NCBI GenBank assembly: GCA_004835665.1 | Contig: RBKR01000026.1 | Span: 682,001-746,000, forward strand | From: Phoma sp. XZ068 | Taxonomy: Eukaryota > Ascomycota > Dothideomycetes > Pleosporales > Didymellaceae | Length of the DNA: 64,000 nt | Direction of reading: 5' to 3' | Shown: positions 9,227 through 20,149 of the stretch, one piece after another | Layout: each line of letters opens with the position of its first letter | Numbering within the stretch: the stretch's first letter is position 1 | Notes under the pieces: model-generated | The model's input: only the letters and a program-made list of their open reading frames with translations | The model's database searches: none | What the model was told of the DNA's origin: nothing | Position numbers and translations under genes: made by a program

Positions 9227-12200
9227 TAGGATGTTCTATGGTTCTGTAGAAGGAGGCAAAGGAAAGATGAATCTGGCATTCGCATGCAAAATTGCGACAC
9301 GCGAGCATTCATATTGTGTCGCGTGCCCCTATCCCTGGCTGTTTCTTCTTGCATGTTACCGCCCAATGAAAGATCTGCGCTCCAGACCTGGCGTTTGAAT
9401 ATCTTTGAGTGGCGCTGTATACCAACGGCACCATTCTGGCGATGCTGTAAAGGGAATGGCAGCGATAGACCGAATCCAATCAATTGTGTTCGCGTAGCGG
9501 GAGCGGTGATGCGACGCCCTGATTCAGATACTGCCCGTCTTGGCAAGGTGCCTTTGCGGGCTTACCGAGTGTGAAACGCGGGATCGAGAGGATGCGCTGG
9601 CGGTTTGTGATTGCCCTTCCTCCAGCAGTCTGTTGTTGTACAGATGCTGTGTAGTGCGAAGGCGTTTGCGTGCCACCTCGCAAGAGGAACCGTGTAAGGT
9701 GTGGGGCTCGAGCATGTCAAAGCTGTCAGATCTGCACATCCTTCGCGCAGCTTATTGTGGGGGGTTTCAGATTTGGTGCTGGTGCTGGCGATGGAGGGAG
9801 ATTGGATGATGCCGAGCCAATTGTGTCATGATTCAAGCTTCAGCTCGGTGGGACAATCGAGGTCGTGCCCTACGACTTGGCAGTATTGGCGTTTATTTGC
9901 TGCTGCTTGGTACTAAAGATCTGCCTCACCACAATTGTTGTGCACATGCAAAGCCAGGCCTCCCTGCGCCAAAGTGGTGCTCACGTGCGACGTGTTTTGA
10001 GCGCGTTCTGTGTGACGCGTTTGGTCTGCAAACATCGCGTTCTCGGTTCTCGAGGCCACAAAAGCCACCCGAAACCCTTTCGGACGACCACGAAGCCGCT
10101 GCCACGTCGGAAGCATACATATACGTGCACGATACGCTGGCTCGCACAAAACAATATATTGCTCCGTCACGGTGGAAAGTTTCTGTAGTGTAGCGAAAGT
10201 TCGGCGGCTTTCTGCAAGATCTCGGGAATTTTGATCCAGCTAGGATCGAGATTGTAGTACCTGCGTACAAAGTGATTCTAGCAGTTGAAGCCAGGTATGG
10301 GAGTTGCCTCAGACATGAAGGGGGATGGACATGTGTTGACAACCGCTATGGGAAGAGATGGTTACTTGAAGCCAGACCGAGACCCAAGGAACAGCTTTTC
10401 TTTGAGTATGACAGTGGCCATCTGGCGCAACCCTTGATTCAGGAAGTATAACGATATTATCTATTATGTCATACTGACAGGTTGAGCTCCAGTGATGCAG
10501 GAGCAGACGATAGCATCACACCTTATAATTATCCTATAGTACATTTCACTCCCTTTCACCGATAGGCCAATCACAGTTATACTCTTCCCAGTGAGACAAG
10601 ACGGCTTGGGCCTCGAGGATGAATAGGACTGAACATATGGTGTTGCAGCCTTTTGTAGGGAGCTGAGAAGAGCTGTGAAGCTTAGTTCTTTGGGAGACAG
10701 TGGCTTTGAGAAGGATAGTTGAGGCTAGGCATAATACTGCACACCTCACAGCTGTACGTAATCTGCCCTACAACATACCACCTCTGGCGGGCTAAAATGC
10801 CGTGTAGTCGATGTAATCAGCCTGTATACTTGATCTTCACCACAGCCGACCGAGCATAGGAGACTGAAGCCACCAATGTTGGTACCAAAGCGCGAGGTTC
10901 AACGTAATCAAGGCCCGATAACAAACTTGGGAACCAGCAAGGTCAATCGCAGTGCGGCGGATGCTCTTGTATTACGAGAGCCAGGATATATCTAGGGAGA
11001 GTCTGAAAGCGTCTGGCCGTCCAATTGGAGCTGCTGGCCACATACTTATATATGGACGATCGATGGACAGCCGTGGATGATTGGAAGGGCTAGGGGTCTA
11101 CGGTGACTGTAGTGGTGTATGTCCTGAGACTGAGTGTTGACACTATAGATGTTCGAGAGAAGCGGGCATCATTCTGGCCTGAGAACGAAGCTGGTACACA
11201 ACACAATGGTTCGAGATTCGAGACTCATGGATGCGTTGACTGCGTTCAGGTGTATCTCACCACTACGTCATACCGGAATAGGGTCGGCGAACAGAGACGG
11301 CGTGTGTAGCAGTCACAGCCACTCGAGTACGTGGCTATTCGAGACCGTCGAGACTTCGGGTGCTCCCGTGGACCGGTCTAGGCATGGTGAGATATGGAAA
11401 CGTTGCCCAGATCTGTTACAGCAGACAGGACTGAAATAGAAAATGGACGTCGATAACCTGATATTTCAAGTACTCGAAAACTGGAGACTGAGTCTAGGCA
11501 GGTACCCGTACCGTCGAGCCCACCGTGCTATGGGGCTAGCCTCTCTGGGCAATTCCGCTATTTTCCCTACATTACCCGTTCCACTCGTCCACGACATGAC
11601 CTCAGCCGCCCACATGTGTTTAGCAAGCAAGGAAGGCTTCTAGCGCGGCGGTTCAGCTTCCACATCAGCTTCTGCGTCTGCTGCGTGTGCCGCCGGCGAG
11701 TCTGCGGCTGCATGGTGGCGTGCTTTCTGTGGAGAGGCTGACGGCGTACGGGCAAGCAGCGTCGACGAGATGGATACACACACACCTTGCGTGCATCGAC
11801 GCGTCCTTGCAGAGCAGTCGACGGGTGGCACCTCGCCCACCGACTTGAAACTGTGATTCGATGTCCAAGTACGAGGCTCGATATTGACGGCAGCGGATGT
11901 CACGCGTGTAGTTCCGCAGAAGCGCCCGCACAGGAAGCGGAAAGCGGTGAAGTGGCTCGTTTTGTTGGGCGCTTCACACCTTGAGAGGCGGGGTGGGAGT
12001 CATACCATCGGTCCCGTCTAGCCAGCACGGTTCCTGGTGGTGCAAGATGAGGGCTGCTTATCGGTGCTCCACCGTCGACACAGAAGGTGTGGCACGGTGG
12101 CCGGATAGTGTGATAGCGCGCCTCGACGGCCGTGACGGGCGTGATCTAGGAGGCTCCTGGCGCGCTGGCCGACGCTCACGTCGAATGCGCGTTCCCTCGC

Positions 12201-12383
12201 GGTGAGTGAATGGCGCCGTAGCGGGCGGGCTTCCCTGCAAACCCGACCCCACCAGTGCTAGTTCAGGGTTTCCGTCAACTTTTTGTGCAGCGACTTGCGC
12301 CATCAAGCCGATATTCTCACCTGCCTTGCGTCTGCCTATTCACCCCACCGCCCACATATCTATCTGCTGCCCCCTCTCCCACC
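9227..12383. other. 3.1-kb gene-poor stretch
   Basis: No frame here has a recognisable domain, codon regularity or splice pattern. Frames at 9828-10193 (+) and 9926-10342 (-) overlap each other and look random. The left end is the bestrophin promoter. The right end, from about 12.3 kb, is pyrimidine- and C-rich and serves as the leader of the APRT gene. An RNA gene or a gene split into tiny exons cannot be excluded. Confidence 0.4.
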
Positions 12384-13145
12384 ATGTCCGCCAACGACTC
12401 CCCCGCCCCCGTCCCCTCCTCAACACCCGCCGCGGCCACCGCCGCCCACCCTCCCGCCAGCAAGCCCGACCCCACCCTCGAGAGCAATGCCTCCCAAAGA
12501 AGACTCTCCGCCGCCGGTCCCTCCGCCGCCTCCGAACTCGCCGGTCTTAAAGTAAAGCTCAAGGGCGCGCTGCGCCAGTTCCCCGACTTCCCCGCGCCGG
12601 GCATCTTGTTCGAGGACATCCTGCCCATCTTCGCGGACCCCAGCCTGTTCGAGGCGCTGGTCCACGCCCTCGAGCTGCACATCAAGCAGACCTTTGCCGA
12701 GAGGCCCGATGTCATTGTTGGCCTGGATGCCCGTGGCTTCCTCTTCGGTCCGACATTGGCGCTGAGGCTGGGCGCTGCATTTGTGCCTGTCCGCAAGAGG
12801 GGCAAGCTGCCAGGCCCCTGCGAGACCGCCGAGTACATGAAGGAGTACGGCGCGGATTTCTTCCAGATGCAGGCCGACGCGGTCAAGCCGGGACAGAAGG
12901 TGCTGATTGTTGATGACATCATTGCGACTGGTGAGTCTCGTCTTCGTTGAGATAGGCATGATAATATACTAACATCAACAGGTGGCTCCGCAGCCGCAGC
13001 CGGTACGCTTGTCGAGAAGCTCGGCGGCAAGGTCCTCGAGTACATTTTCATTCTCGAGCTCGACTTCCTCAAGGGCCGCGACAAGCTCAACTCGCCCGTC
13101 TACACTCTGCTTTCCGGCCAGGAGGAGAAGCTCGGCAGCAGCTAA
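12384..13145 (+). CDS. APT1: adenine phosphoribosyltransferase
   Basis: Purine salvage enzyme converting adenine and PRPP to AMP, in the cytosol. Exons 12384-12930 and 12982-13145 join across a 51-nt intron with a CTAAC branch, giving 236 residues. The intron splits the PRPP-binding loop, restored as VLIVDDIIATGGSAAAA. Other family segments are FPDFPAPGILFEDI, IVGLDARGFLFGP and FVPVRKRGKLPG. An extra Ala/Pro/Ser-rich N terminus of about 45 residues makes it longer than the typical 180-190 residues and may be disordered. The ATG follows a C-rich leader and begins MSANDSPAP. A second in-frame start further in is possible. Confidence 0.95.
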
Positions 13146-14753
13146 AACACCAAATACACATCACATTATAGACGACGGGATGGGATTGCATGGGCAGGCG
13201 TTTGCAGGTTCAGGGCACGGAAATACAAAAGTTCCTGTGCTCATTCAACATTTTATGCATCCACGGATGCAGAGGCATCTACACAATCCACTTTTCAAGC
13301 CATATAGTCAGGCTGTTTAGATGATAGTACATATCAGCACCGTATATGATCGATTCAATTACAAAATTGCAGCACCTTCACATGTAATTCAATACGCACC
13401 CTGTGCACCTCTCCACTCCGCAAAGAAAATATTTCGTGTTACCCCTCCATCTGACAGCGCGCTAGCATGATCGCGACAGGGATGAGCCGGGCGCCATCGA
13501 GATCGTTCCGTATTTGGAGGTATCGATACGCTAAACGGTTGTTACCACAGCTCTCTCATCGTGACTAAATCTTACCTTGTTTATTTGGTCGAAGAACGTG
13601 ATATAAGTCTCGGTCATGGAGTGAAGAAGATTACCGATAAAAGGGGCATACCGGGCGAATTGAATGAGGAAGCGAAATTGATCAAGCGAAAATTGATCGA
13701 GTATCTAAGAGTATTTACAGTCGCCAGTCTTTTGTTAAAGCATGCGGCATGAGGTATCCATAATTGATATCTCTTTCTTGTTTCGTGCACCTATGCGCCC
13801 AGCCAGTCTGAATACCCAAAACAATGTAGTGCCGCAACGGACATGAGTTTGGCCAGATGAATATAGTTCTACCATGTCACCGAGGATTTTCTGTAATCTC
13901 TACAATGTCTGTTCGAGTTAACCAGGAAAGCATTCCTCTGGCAACTCGAGAAATATTCAAATACCTCAGATCAGGCATTGCGAGTGTATCTGGCCATCAT
14001 GGTACTTGCAGGATCACAAGAGGTGGAAGGCGGGTTTGGGAGTGCCACAGGAGACCATTCTTGCATAGTTCGATGTACGCTACACCCTGAAGGTCGACTG
14101 TGAGACATAACACAATGGACCTAATCTATACGTTACTCATAATCACAGTCGCTGATCTTAATGGGTCAGAATGGCAAACACCCTCTCTGCCAGGACAACT
14201 GCTAATCGCCTGGCATTCGAGATGAAGGGTACAACAGAGTCGGATAATCTCGGTCCTACAATGGATTGTTTGTGCCTGAACATCATGTTTTGTTCAATCA
14301 CTTCATGTTGTCAATGGAGACCGTGGGTTGATGTTACGTCGATTCCAGCCAGAAGCGCCCGTCGTCGACTTGCTTACAGACTCTGTCTCGACATGAGTGC
14401 GCCCTTCGTTACAAAGCCTTCGTTACAGAGATTATCAATCGTCAGACCTGGATTGATGCTCCTCACCTACCCCTCTAATCAATGTGTTGGCATTGACGTT
14501 GCTCAGGACGTCTCCGCAATCGGACCCCCACCTGCCTGTTCCGTCCACGCGTCTTTCCCGTCGGCGGCTGCTGTCATAGCTCCGAACCCGATGCTAGCCT
14601 GCACTTACCTACCAGACACAGCCAAACTATCCGCCAGAACTACTTCTTTACATGCTTCGCCCACTGCTCCGAGCTTCACGACCGATACTTTCAGCTTCCA
14701 GACCTACCGCACAGCTTCTTAGACTTAACAGGAATCAATTGACTACGAGAAAG
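13146..14753. other. intergenic; no gene recognised
   Basis: 1.6 kb between APRT and RidA. The longest frame (14171-14722, +) would read 183 residues, but its composition is random and it overlaps the RidA promoter and leader. No splice-supported gene found. Confidence 0.4.
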
Positions 14754-15505
14754 ATGTCTGGAATCAAGATTGTTACTACCAAGGAGGCTTGCCCTGGTGA
14801 GTACCGTCGTTGTTGATGCTTGAGCTATGCTGATAACAATGTAGTTGCTGGACCTTACGTATGTATTCTGAGTTTTCTGTGCCTGCAATGGCTTCCAACC
14901 CTCATCTCCCACTACACATTCGCACGCCCTCGAATATACTTGATAATACAAGGCACATCGTGTGTAGCTACTATAAGCTTATGGACAAGGCGGTCGAAGG
15001 CTTCACAGCATCTTGCCTACAAAAAAGCCCCTCTCCTTCACACTGCATCTCATACCCCGCACCAGCTCGGCGACACCTCGTTCACTTGACACCTATACCC
15101 CCGAAACTTTGCACTACTGACACACCTTAGTCCCAGGCCATCATCGCGGGCCCCCAGGTCTTCGTCTCAGGCCAGATCCCCGCCGACAAGACCGGCGCCC
15201 TGATCGAGGGTAACATCACCGACAAGACCACCCAATGCTGCGAGAACATCGTCGCCATCCTGAAGGAGGCCAACACCCCCATTGAGAAGGTCGTCAAGGT
15301 CAACGTTTTCCTCGACGACATGGCACACTTCGCCGAGATGAACGGCGTGTTCGAGAAGTACTTTGCACACAAGCCGGCGAGGAGCTGTGTGGCTGTCAAG
15401 CAGCTGCCCAAGGGTGTCCCCGTTGAGATTGAATGCATTGCTTACAACGGTACGAGCGCCAAATTATGAGTGAGGGAAAATAGCGGCTGACAGAACGTAG
15501 GTTAA
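14754..15505 (+). CDS. mmf1: RidA/YjgF/Mmf1 family enamine/imine deaminase
   Basis: Four exons, 14754-14796, 14845-14858, 15131-15449 and 15501-15505, give 126 residues. The enzyme hydrolyses reactive 2-aminoacrylate-type enamines to ketoacids and protects PLP enzymes. Fungal members are cytosolic or mitochondrial. Motifs are VAGPYSQAIIAGPQVFVSGQIP, then CCENIVAILKEAN, KVNVFLDDMAHFAEMN and the conserved C-terminal VPVEIECIAYNG. Exon 2 is only 14 nt and encodes the GPY before the SQA. Intron 2 is 272 nt, five times the local norm. The last exon adds only the stop. If intron 3 is retained, the frame runs six residues further to a TGA. No strong presequence is seen. Confidence 0.9.
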
Positions 15506-15815
15506 GCAACAATCATGAACAGGAAGCTTAGGCTGACGGTTGTGTTAAGACTGAGCTATTACGAATTAAAAGCATGTTGGACCTCCTTTTGCCATGAGAA
15601 GCATCGTCTGTTTGTACAACCAGCATACGTGATGTTTTTCCGTCCATTGTCATCAATTCGTTCTGACTCACTGGAACACACCGATCGAAACAAAGGACCC
15701 AATCCGTCGTAAATTTTCAGAGAAATCAGCTTGTCTACCCACCAACTGACAAACAAATATAGCAGCATGTAATTCCTCTGTTCCAGCAAATCAATTGAGG
15801 TTCTACAAATGAGCC
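15506..15815. other. AT-rich 3' flank of RidA gene
   Basis: AT-rich, short frames only, no gene recognised. Confidence 0.4.
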
Positions 15816-16050
15816 TTATGCCATAGTTATATGATATCCAAATTGATAACAGTAGCAAGCTCCACCGTCCGTCCTCAAATCTAGCCTGCCTGTAAGCCGA
15901 AATAGCAATAGAAAAAGGAAGGGGACGATGTGACGAAGCTTCGAGTCACAATTTGATAGTTCACGCACCTGGGTTTCTGGGCGTAGATGGAATACTTGGA
16001 GCACCAAGTGTAGACAAGGCGCCTGCGAGGACCGAGAGTAATACCTGCAT
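15816..16050 (-). CDS. possible small secreted peptide, 51 residues (two exons)
   Basis: A short frame from ATG at 16050 encodes a signal-peptide-like start (MQVLLSVLAGALSTLGA) followed by PSIPSTPRNP, then reaches a GTGCGT donor. A 79-nt intron with a pyrimidine-rich 3' half ends in TTACAG. The second exon (15816-15889) adds a short Asp/Gly/Tyr-rich end containing CYCY and a TAA. The 156-nt coding length keeps frame. An upstream in-frame ATG would add 13 residues and spoil the leader. No homologue is recognised, so it could be chance. I keep it because donor, tract, acceptor and leader coincide. Confidence 0.3.
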
Positions 16051-16230
16051 TTCCTTTCGTCTGAACGGTATGCTGGAGAAAAACTGCATTATCTGTGGTT
16101 ACAGCATGTGCTTGAAAGTCTTGTCTGACGGCACATAGCCGTCTCATGAAAAGGCCTTCCCGTCGTTTTGCATCCACGTACGCCACCTAGACATGTCTGG
16201 AACGTTCTCCGCGTCGTTTCATCCGTAGTC

Positions 16231-16600
16231 TTAACGACCTCTACATAGGGCCCTCCTATCTTCCCACTCTCTGATGAAGAAGTACACCTCATCGTCAGCC
16301 CTCGCCGCCACAAAAGTTGACGCGTCATCCTTCCACAGTGCAACTGTGTAGGTGAATTCGACTGAATGTTAGTAGAATAAGCGAATCTTGAGAAAGGACG
16401 AGTATACCTCCCAGTCCGCGGAAGCAAATGCGAAGTCAAAGTCTCACAATAGTATCATTGCGTGACTCACGTGTGCGTGTAGGTCAGGAATTCGGAAGGA
16501 CTGGTGTGCAAGTTCTCACCCCGAGCTTTCGGTTGTGTGGATAGGTCAAGGGGGACTCTCAGGTGTAGCCTAGATCGACTCGATCGTCATGTAGAAGTAG
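16231..16600 (-). other. coding-like debris of an unrecognised gene
   Basis: Leftward, 16231-16361 reads like real protein (FTYTVALWKDD, VAARADDEVYFFIREWED). It is preceded by a canonical 46-nt intron (16362-16407, GTATAC donor, CTAAC branch, CAG acceptor). Further upstream are other protein-like pieces (FDFAFASADWE, SFRIPDLHAH) in frames that no GT-AG join I tried makes continuous. Either a gene with unusual exons or a decayed one. No ATG can be assigned and the family is unknown. From 16601 to 16994 I see nothing further. Confidence 0.3.
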
Positions 16601-16994
16601 CAGTCCTCAAACTAGGTCTAATGAGCCACTATTACCATTAATGGGAAGCGTGGAACGGCGCTATCAACGCGGATTGCCTACCTCCTCCTTCCACGGGATC
16701 AGTCATTTTCATGCGATCGGGGCAAACGATGAGGTGGTGGAAGACCGCGAGCTCTAAATTCAGCGACGCTCTGGTTGCTAGGCGCTTAGAGCTTGATAGG
16801 CGTTGTGTATTGAGTTGGTGCAGAAAGCACCTCGTTAACGAAGTCAAGAGTCACGCCACAGAGCACTAGATTGCACAACGTGAAACACCTTGTTTCTATA
16901 TCTACCTGCCCTCAGAGGTATCCAATGCAATGCTAATTCGTTAAAAAGGAGACTGTCATAACCGAAAAAACACCAAGCAGACCTTCCCAGACAC

Positions 16995-19261
16995 TCAGCC
17001 ATACAAGCTACCTTGCGTGCGCTTGCTCGCCTGGTTCTCGTTGTGCAGATGCTGCGTGACATCGAGGGTCGTGAGGATATGCTCGTAATTCAGCTTCTCT
17101 TCCTTTCTGCTCGCCAACAACCGCGCGATCTTGAGGATGTTCTTGATCTGGCGGCCGTTCATGTTCATGCGGGCGAGCTCGGTCAGCTGCTTCTTGTCGA
17201 TTGTGTGCTCTTGCGTTGAGGAGTTGAGGAAGTTGTCCCACACTGTCTTGCGCGAGTCGATTGACAGCTCCTGGTAGTCGAGCGAGATGTGGATGCGAGA
17301 CTGGAACGCAGGGTCGAAGGTCTCAACTCGATTTGTCGTGAGAAACATGGTGCCTGCGGAAGTGTTAGTAACAGTGTGTTAAATGCCGCGGTCGATACAT
17401 ACCTTCGTAGTACTCCAGCACCCTCAGGAAAATGCTGACCAGCTTGTTGCGCTCGAGCTCATGCAACGACCGCTGCTCGAGAAACACATCAGCCTCGTCT
17501 AGCAGAAGAACTGCGTTCCAGCGACTGCACATCTCCAGGATGTCTTGCAGCTTGGTCTCGACATGTCGTGGATCAAAGCCTAGATCGCCTGCGCTCATGA
17601 GGTACAGCGGGACTTTCATCTCCTCCGCGACCGCCTCGCTCGTCAATGTCTTGCCCACGCCTGGAGGCCCACAGAGCAGAATGATCATGCCACGGCCCTT
17701 GCCCTCAATGACATCGTCGAATGTGTCCCTGTTTTTGCGCTGCGACTCGGTGAAGCCGAGAATGAGCTCCTTTTGGTTCTTTGGCAGCACCAGGCGATCA
17801 AAGGCATCCTTCTGCCACTCGATATCTTCCACACAGTTCACAAAGAAGTTGAGCCACATCTTGTTCTTCAGGCTGTAGCCACGAAGGAGAGGCGTGCAGA
17901 TGAGTCTCTGATCAGTGGTAAGTGGAGCTGGCTGTGTGCTCTCATCGTCCTCATCCGCAAAGCGGCCATCGATGGGCATACCACCGTCGTCCTCGTCATA
18001 GTCTTCCTCTTCTTGGTACTCTTCGTCCTCGTCTTCCTCGTCACCATCCTCTTCATAGCCATTGCTGCCAGTGTCTTCCACCACAGGCTCCTTCTGACTC
18101 AATGGCGTAACGTATATAGCGTTGCTAGGATTGAAGCGATTCCAGCCGTACGTGTCAATGACAATCTACACTTGTCAGCCAATGCTCACTTAGACTTCAT
18201 TCTTCATGACTCACCCGACCCTTGACGTTGTACTTGTCCTTCGTGCCAAATGCGCCCATCTTCCAGGCAACACCGTGGTAGGCCCGGTAATTGGATCCAG
18301 CTAGCGCTTCTGCCTTAGCACCGCGCGCAATGAGACGCTCACGGACGACTTGAGCATCGTGATGGTAATCAATCGGGTAAGCTTTCAGTGAGCCAATAGC
18401 GCGAGTGCCGGTGAAGATGGGAATGCATACGTTCAGCTTCTGTGTGCCGAACTTCGTACCGTCCCAGTCGATGTACTTGCCTGTGATCCAGAAACACGGG
18501 ACGCCTTTCGAATCCAAACCGTAACGGGTGGTGTTCAAAGTCAATGCTGTCTCTTGGCCGTCTTGACGCGAAAAGACTGTTGCTCCTGGCTGATATAGGG
18601 TCCACAGAAGTTCGAAGTTCATAACGCGCTTGCTCATCATGTCCTGTGAGGTGTCGATCAAGCTCTTGAACTCCTTCACAAGGATACCTTGCAACAGCTC
18701 TGCATGCTCTTTGGTAGTTCGCTGCTCCTCTGTTGCACTGCCCAACTTGCTGATGGCCGTCTGCAGCTCTGCCCAGCGATGGATGAGCGGTTCGAACTTG
18801 CCCGAGAACTCGAGACGGTTGAGCCCGACTGTGACGCCAGGGTAGTTCTTCAACACTCCAGCGAGCAGCTTCTTGAGCAGCGGGCTTTGCACGACGATCG
18901 AGTGCACTGAAAGGACCCTTCTTGGGTCATTGTAGACCTTGACGTTTCGTACTAGAAGTGCCCATTTCGCCGTCTCGCTGTTCTCTACTGGGTCGCCAAT
19001 GTCTTCCGGAATCGTGTCCTGCCACTGAAACCGACCTTTCTTGTCCTCCTTACCCGAGTACAGGTTTTTGAAGCCAGGCTTCATACCCGCTTCGAACTGC
19101 TCGCCATCCTCTGCTCCATTCTGCTCTTGCTCGCCCTTTGGCTTGCTGTCGCCATTGATGACCACGTGCTTGACGCCGTTGGTGACTGTCCGGATCTGCG
19201 AGTCCGACTCATCTGAGCTGGATGAGGCAGACGATGAGGATTCGCACATGCCGGGCGACAT
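16995..19261 (-). CDS. AAA ATPase of the fungal large 'ATPase family AAA' group
   Basis: Exons 18215-19261, 17403-18165 and 16995-17353, introns of 49 and 49 nt, give 722 residues. Residues 1-350 are a conserved N-terminal domain with a Ser-rich start. About 378-425 is very acidic (runs of Glu, Asp and Tyr). The AAA core has Walker A GPPGVGKT near 515-522, Walker B LLLDEADVF near 570, and after the second splice a sensor-1-like MFLTTNRVETFDPAFQSRI with arginine finger. The C-terminal helical part ends TQHLHNENQ. Family members resemble Bcs1/ATAD-type remodelling ATPases, but these fungal proteins are largely uncharacterised. I recall the N-terminal region as the DUF7025 type. No membrane segment is evident, so nuclear or cytosolic location is likely. 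Confidence 0.85.
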
Positions 19262-20149
19262 GGTTGGGCGGAACAGTAGCGATCGGCAGTTTGCTCAATA
19301 AACGAGGGAGTACGTCTTGCGATAGCTGTATCCTAGGTAACAATGGGAGAAACAGCTGATGAGTGAAACAAATGAAGCTGTAGAGAATGGGAGAGGAAGT
19401 TGCGTGGGGTGAATGTGGCTACGAGGCTGTCTTTATGTGGTGAAGGTGGGAGGCGCGCGGTTGCCTGCCTGCTGCCTGCATGCACAGCCTTGTGGCTCGC
19501 TGCGTTGTGCACTTTCTGAGACGCTCAACAACCCACAAAGGTAGGTGGTACTTTGAAGATCGATGCAGTGTCGAGTTCTCAGACCAAGGTCGGAATAGAT
19601 GAGGAGCTCTGGTTGGTGCGGCGAAGGGCTGAGAGGGAGGGCGCTGGCTGCATCTCAGCCTCACCTTGACCATATCTTTGGTATAAACAAGAGTTTCCAC
19701 AGCCTTCTACGTCATATACTAGTCTGAGACTTGAGTCACAGAGCCAGGAGTGAGTCCCAGCTGAACTTCAAGAGCAAATGCACTCTGTCAAGGCCAGCTT
19801 GAAGGGCGCTACTAGGCTCCAGCATGAGCACATACGGCAAGCGCCTATGGCACTCACGGCGAGGATCCACCGCAAGCACCCATTGAGGAGCGAACCCTCT
19901 TCCTCTTCGAGCCTGCAGTGCTGCCCCCACGACCATGTGAGTGAGATGGATAAGGTGTCGTGAGGTTGATAGATGGGAGCATTGTCGTAGTGGTGGTCCG
20001 TGTTGCCAGTTGGACCCCGCGATCGGCGAACCTGCCTGCCCCGCTGCCATCATTTTCTCTATGCGGGCGCGACTCACTTTTTTGCGCGACTCACATCAAG
20101 TGGTCGCGTCGGCCTCCAGACACCACCCACACCCACAACGGCACACGCA
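19262..20149. other. divergent promoter, AAA ATPase / homoserine kinase fusion
   Basis: About 890 nt with no gene recognised. It contains the repeated GCGCGACTCAC element listed separately. An ATG at 20061 opens a short upstream frame that ends at 20162, just past the main start codon of the fusion gene. Confidence 0.5.
20067..20094 (+). promoter_or_regulatory. two GCGCGACTCAC direct repeats, near-Gcn4/CpcA sites
   Basis: The 11-mer GCGCGACTCAC occurs at 20067-20077 and 20084-20094, 56 nt before the start codon. The core CGACTCA differs from the Gcn4/CpcA consensus TGACTCA at one position. Threonine biosynthesis genes are classic targets of general amino acid control, so a CpcA role is plausible, but the sites are imperfect and close to the ATG. 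Confidence 0.3.

Noticed and set aside
9926..10342. 138-residue minus-strand frame in the gene-poor stretch
   Set aside because: Overlaps an equally long plus frame, no domain, no codon regularity.
11200..11240. GGTTCGAGATTC resembling a tRNA B box
   Set aside because: No matching A box or cloverleaf arms could be drawn around it.
12317..13090. Long minus-strand frame over APRT
   Set aside because: Antisense shadow of a GC-rich coding region; APRT motifs fix the plus strand.
14171..14722. 183-residue plus-strand frame before RidA
   Set aside because: Random composition, no family resemblance, no good start context, overlaps the RidA leader.
20000..20149. In-frame N-terminal extension of the homoserine kinase
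   Set aside because: No kinase-like sequence; the conserved start is MATLIKVP at 20150.
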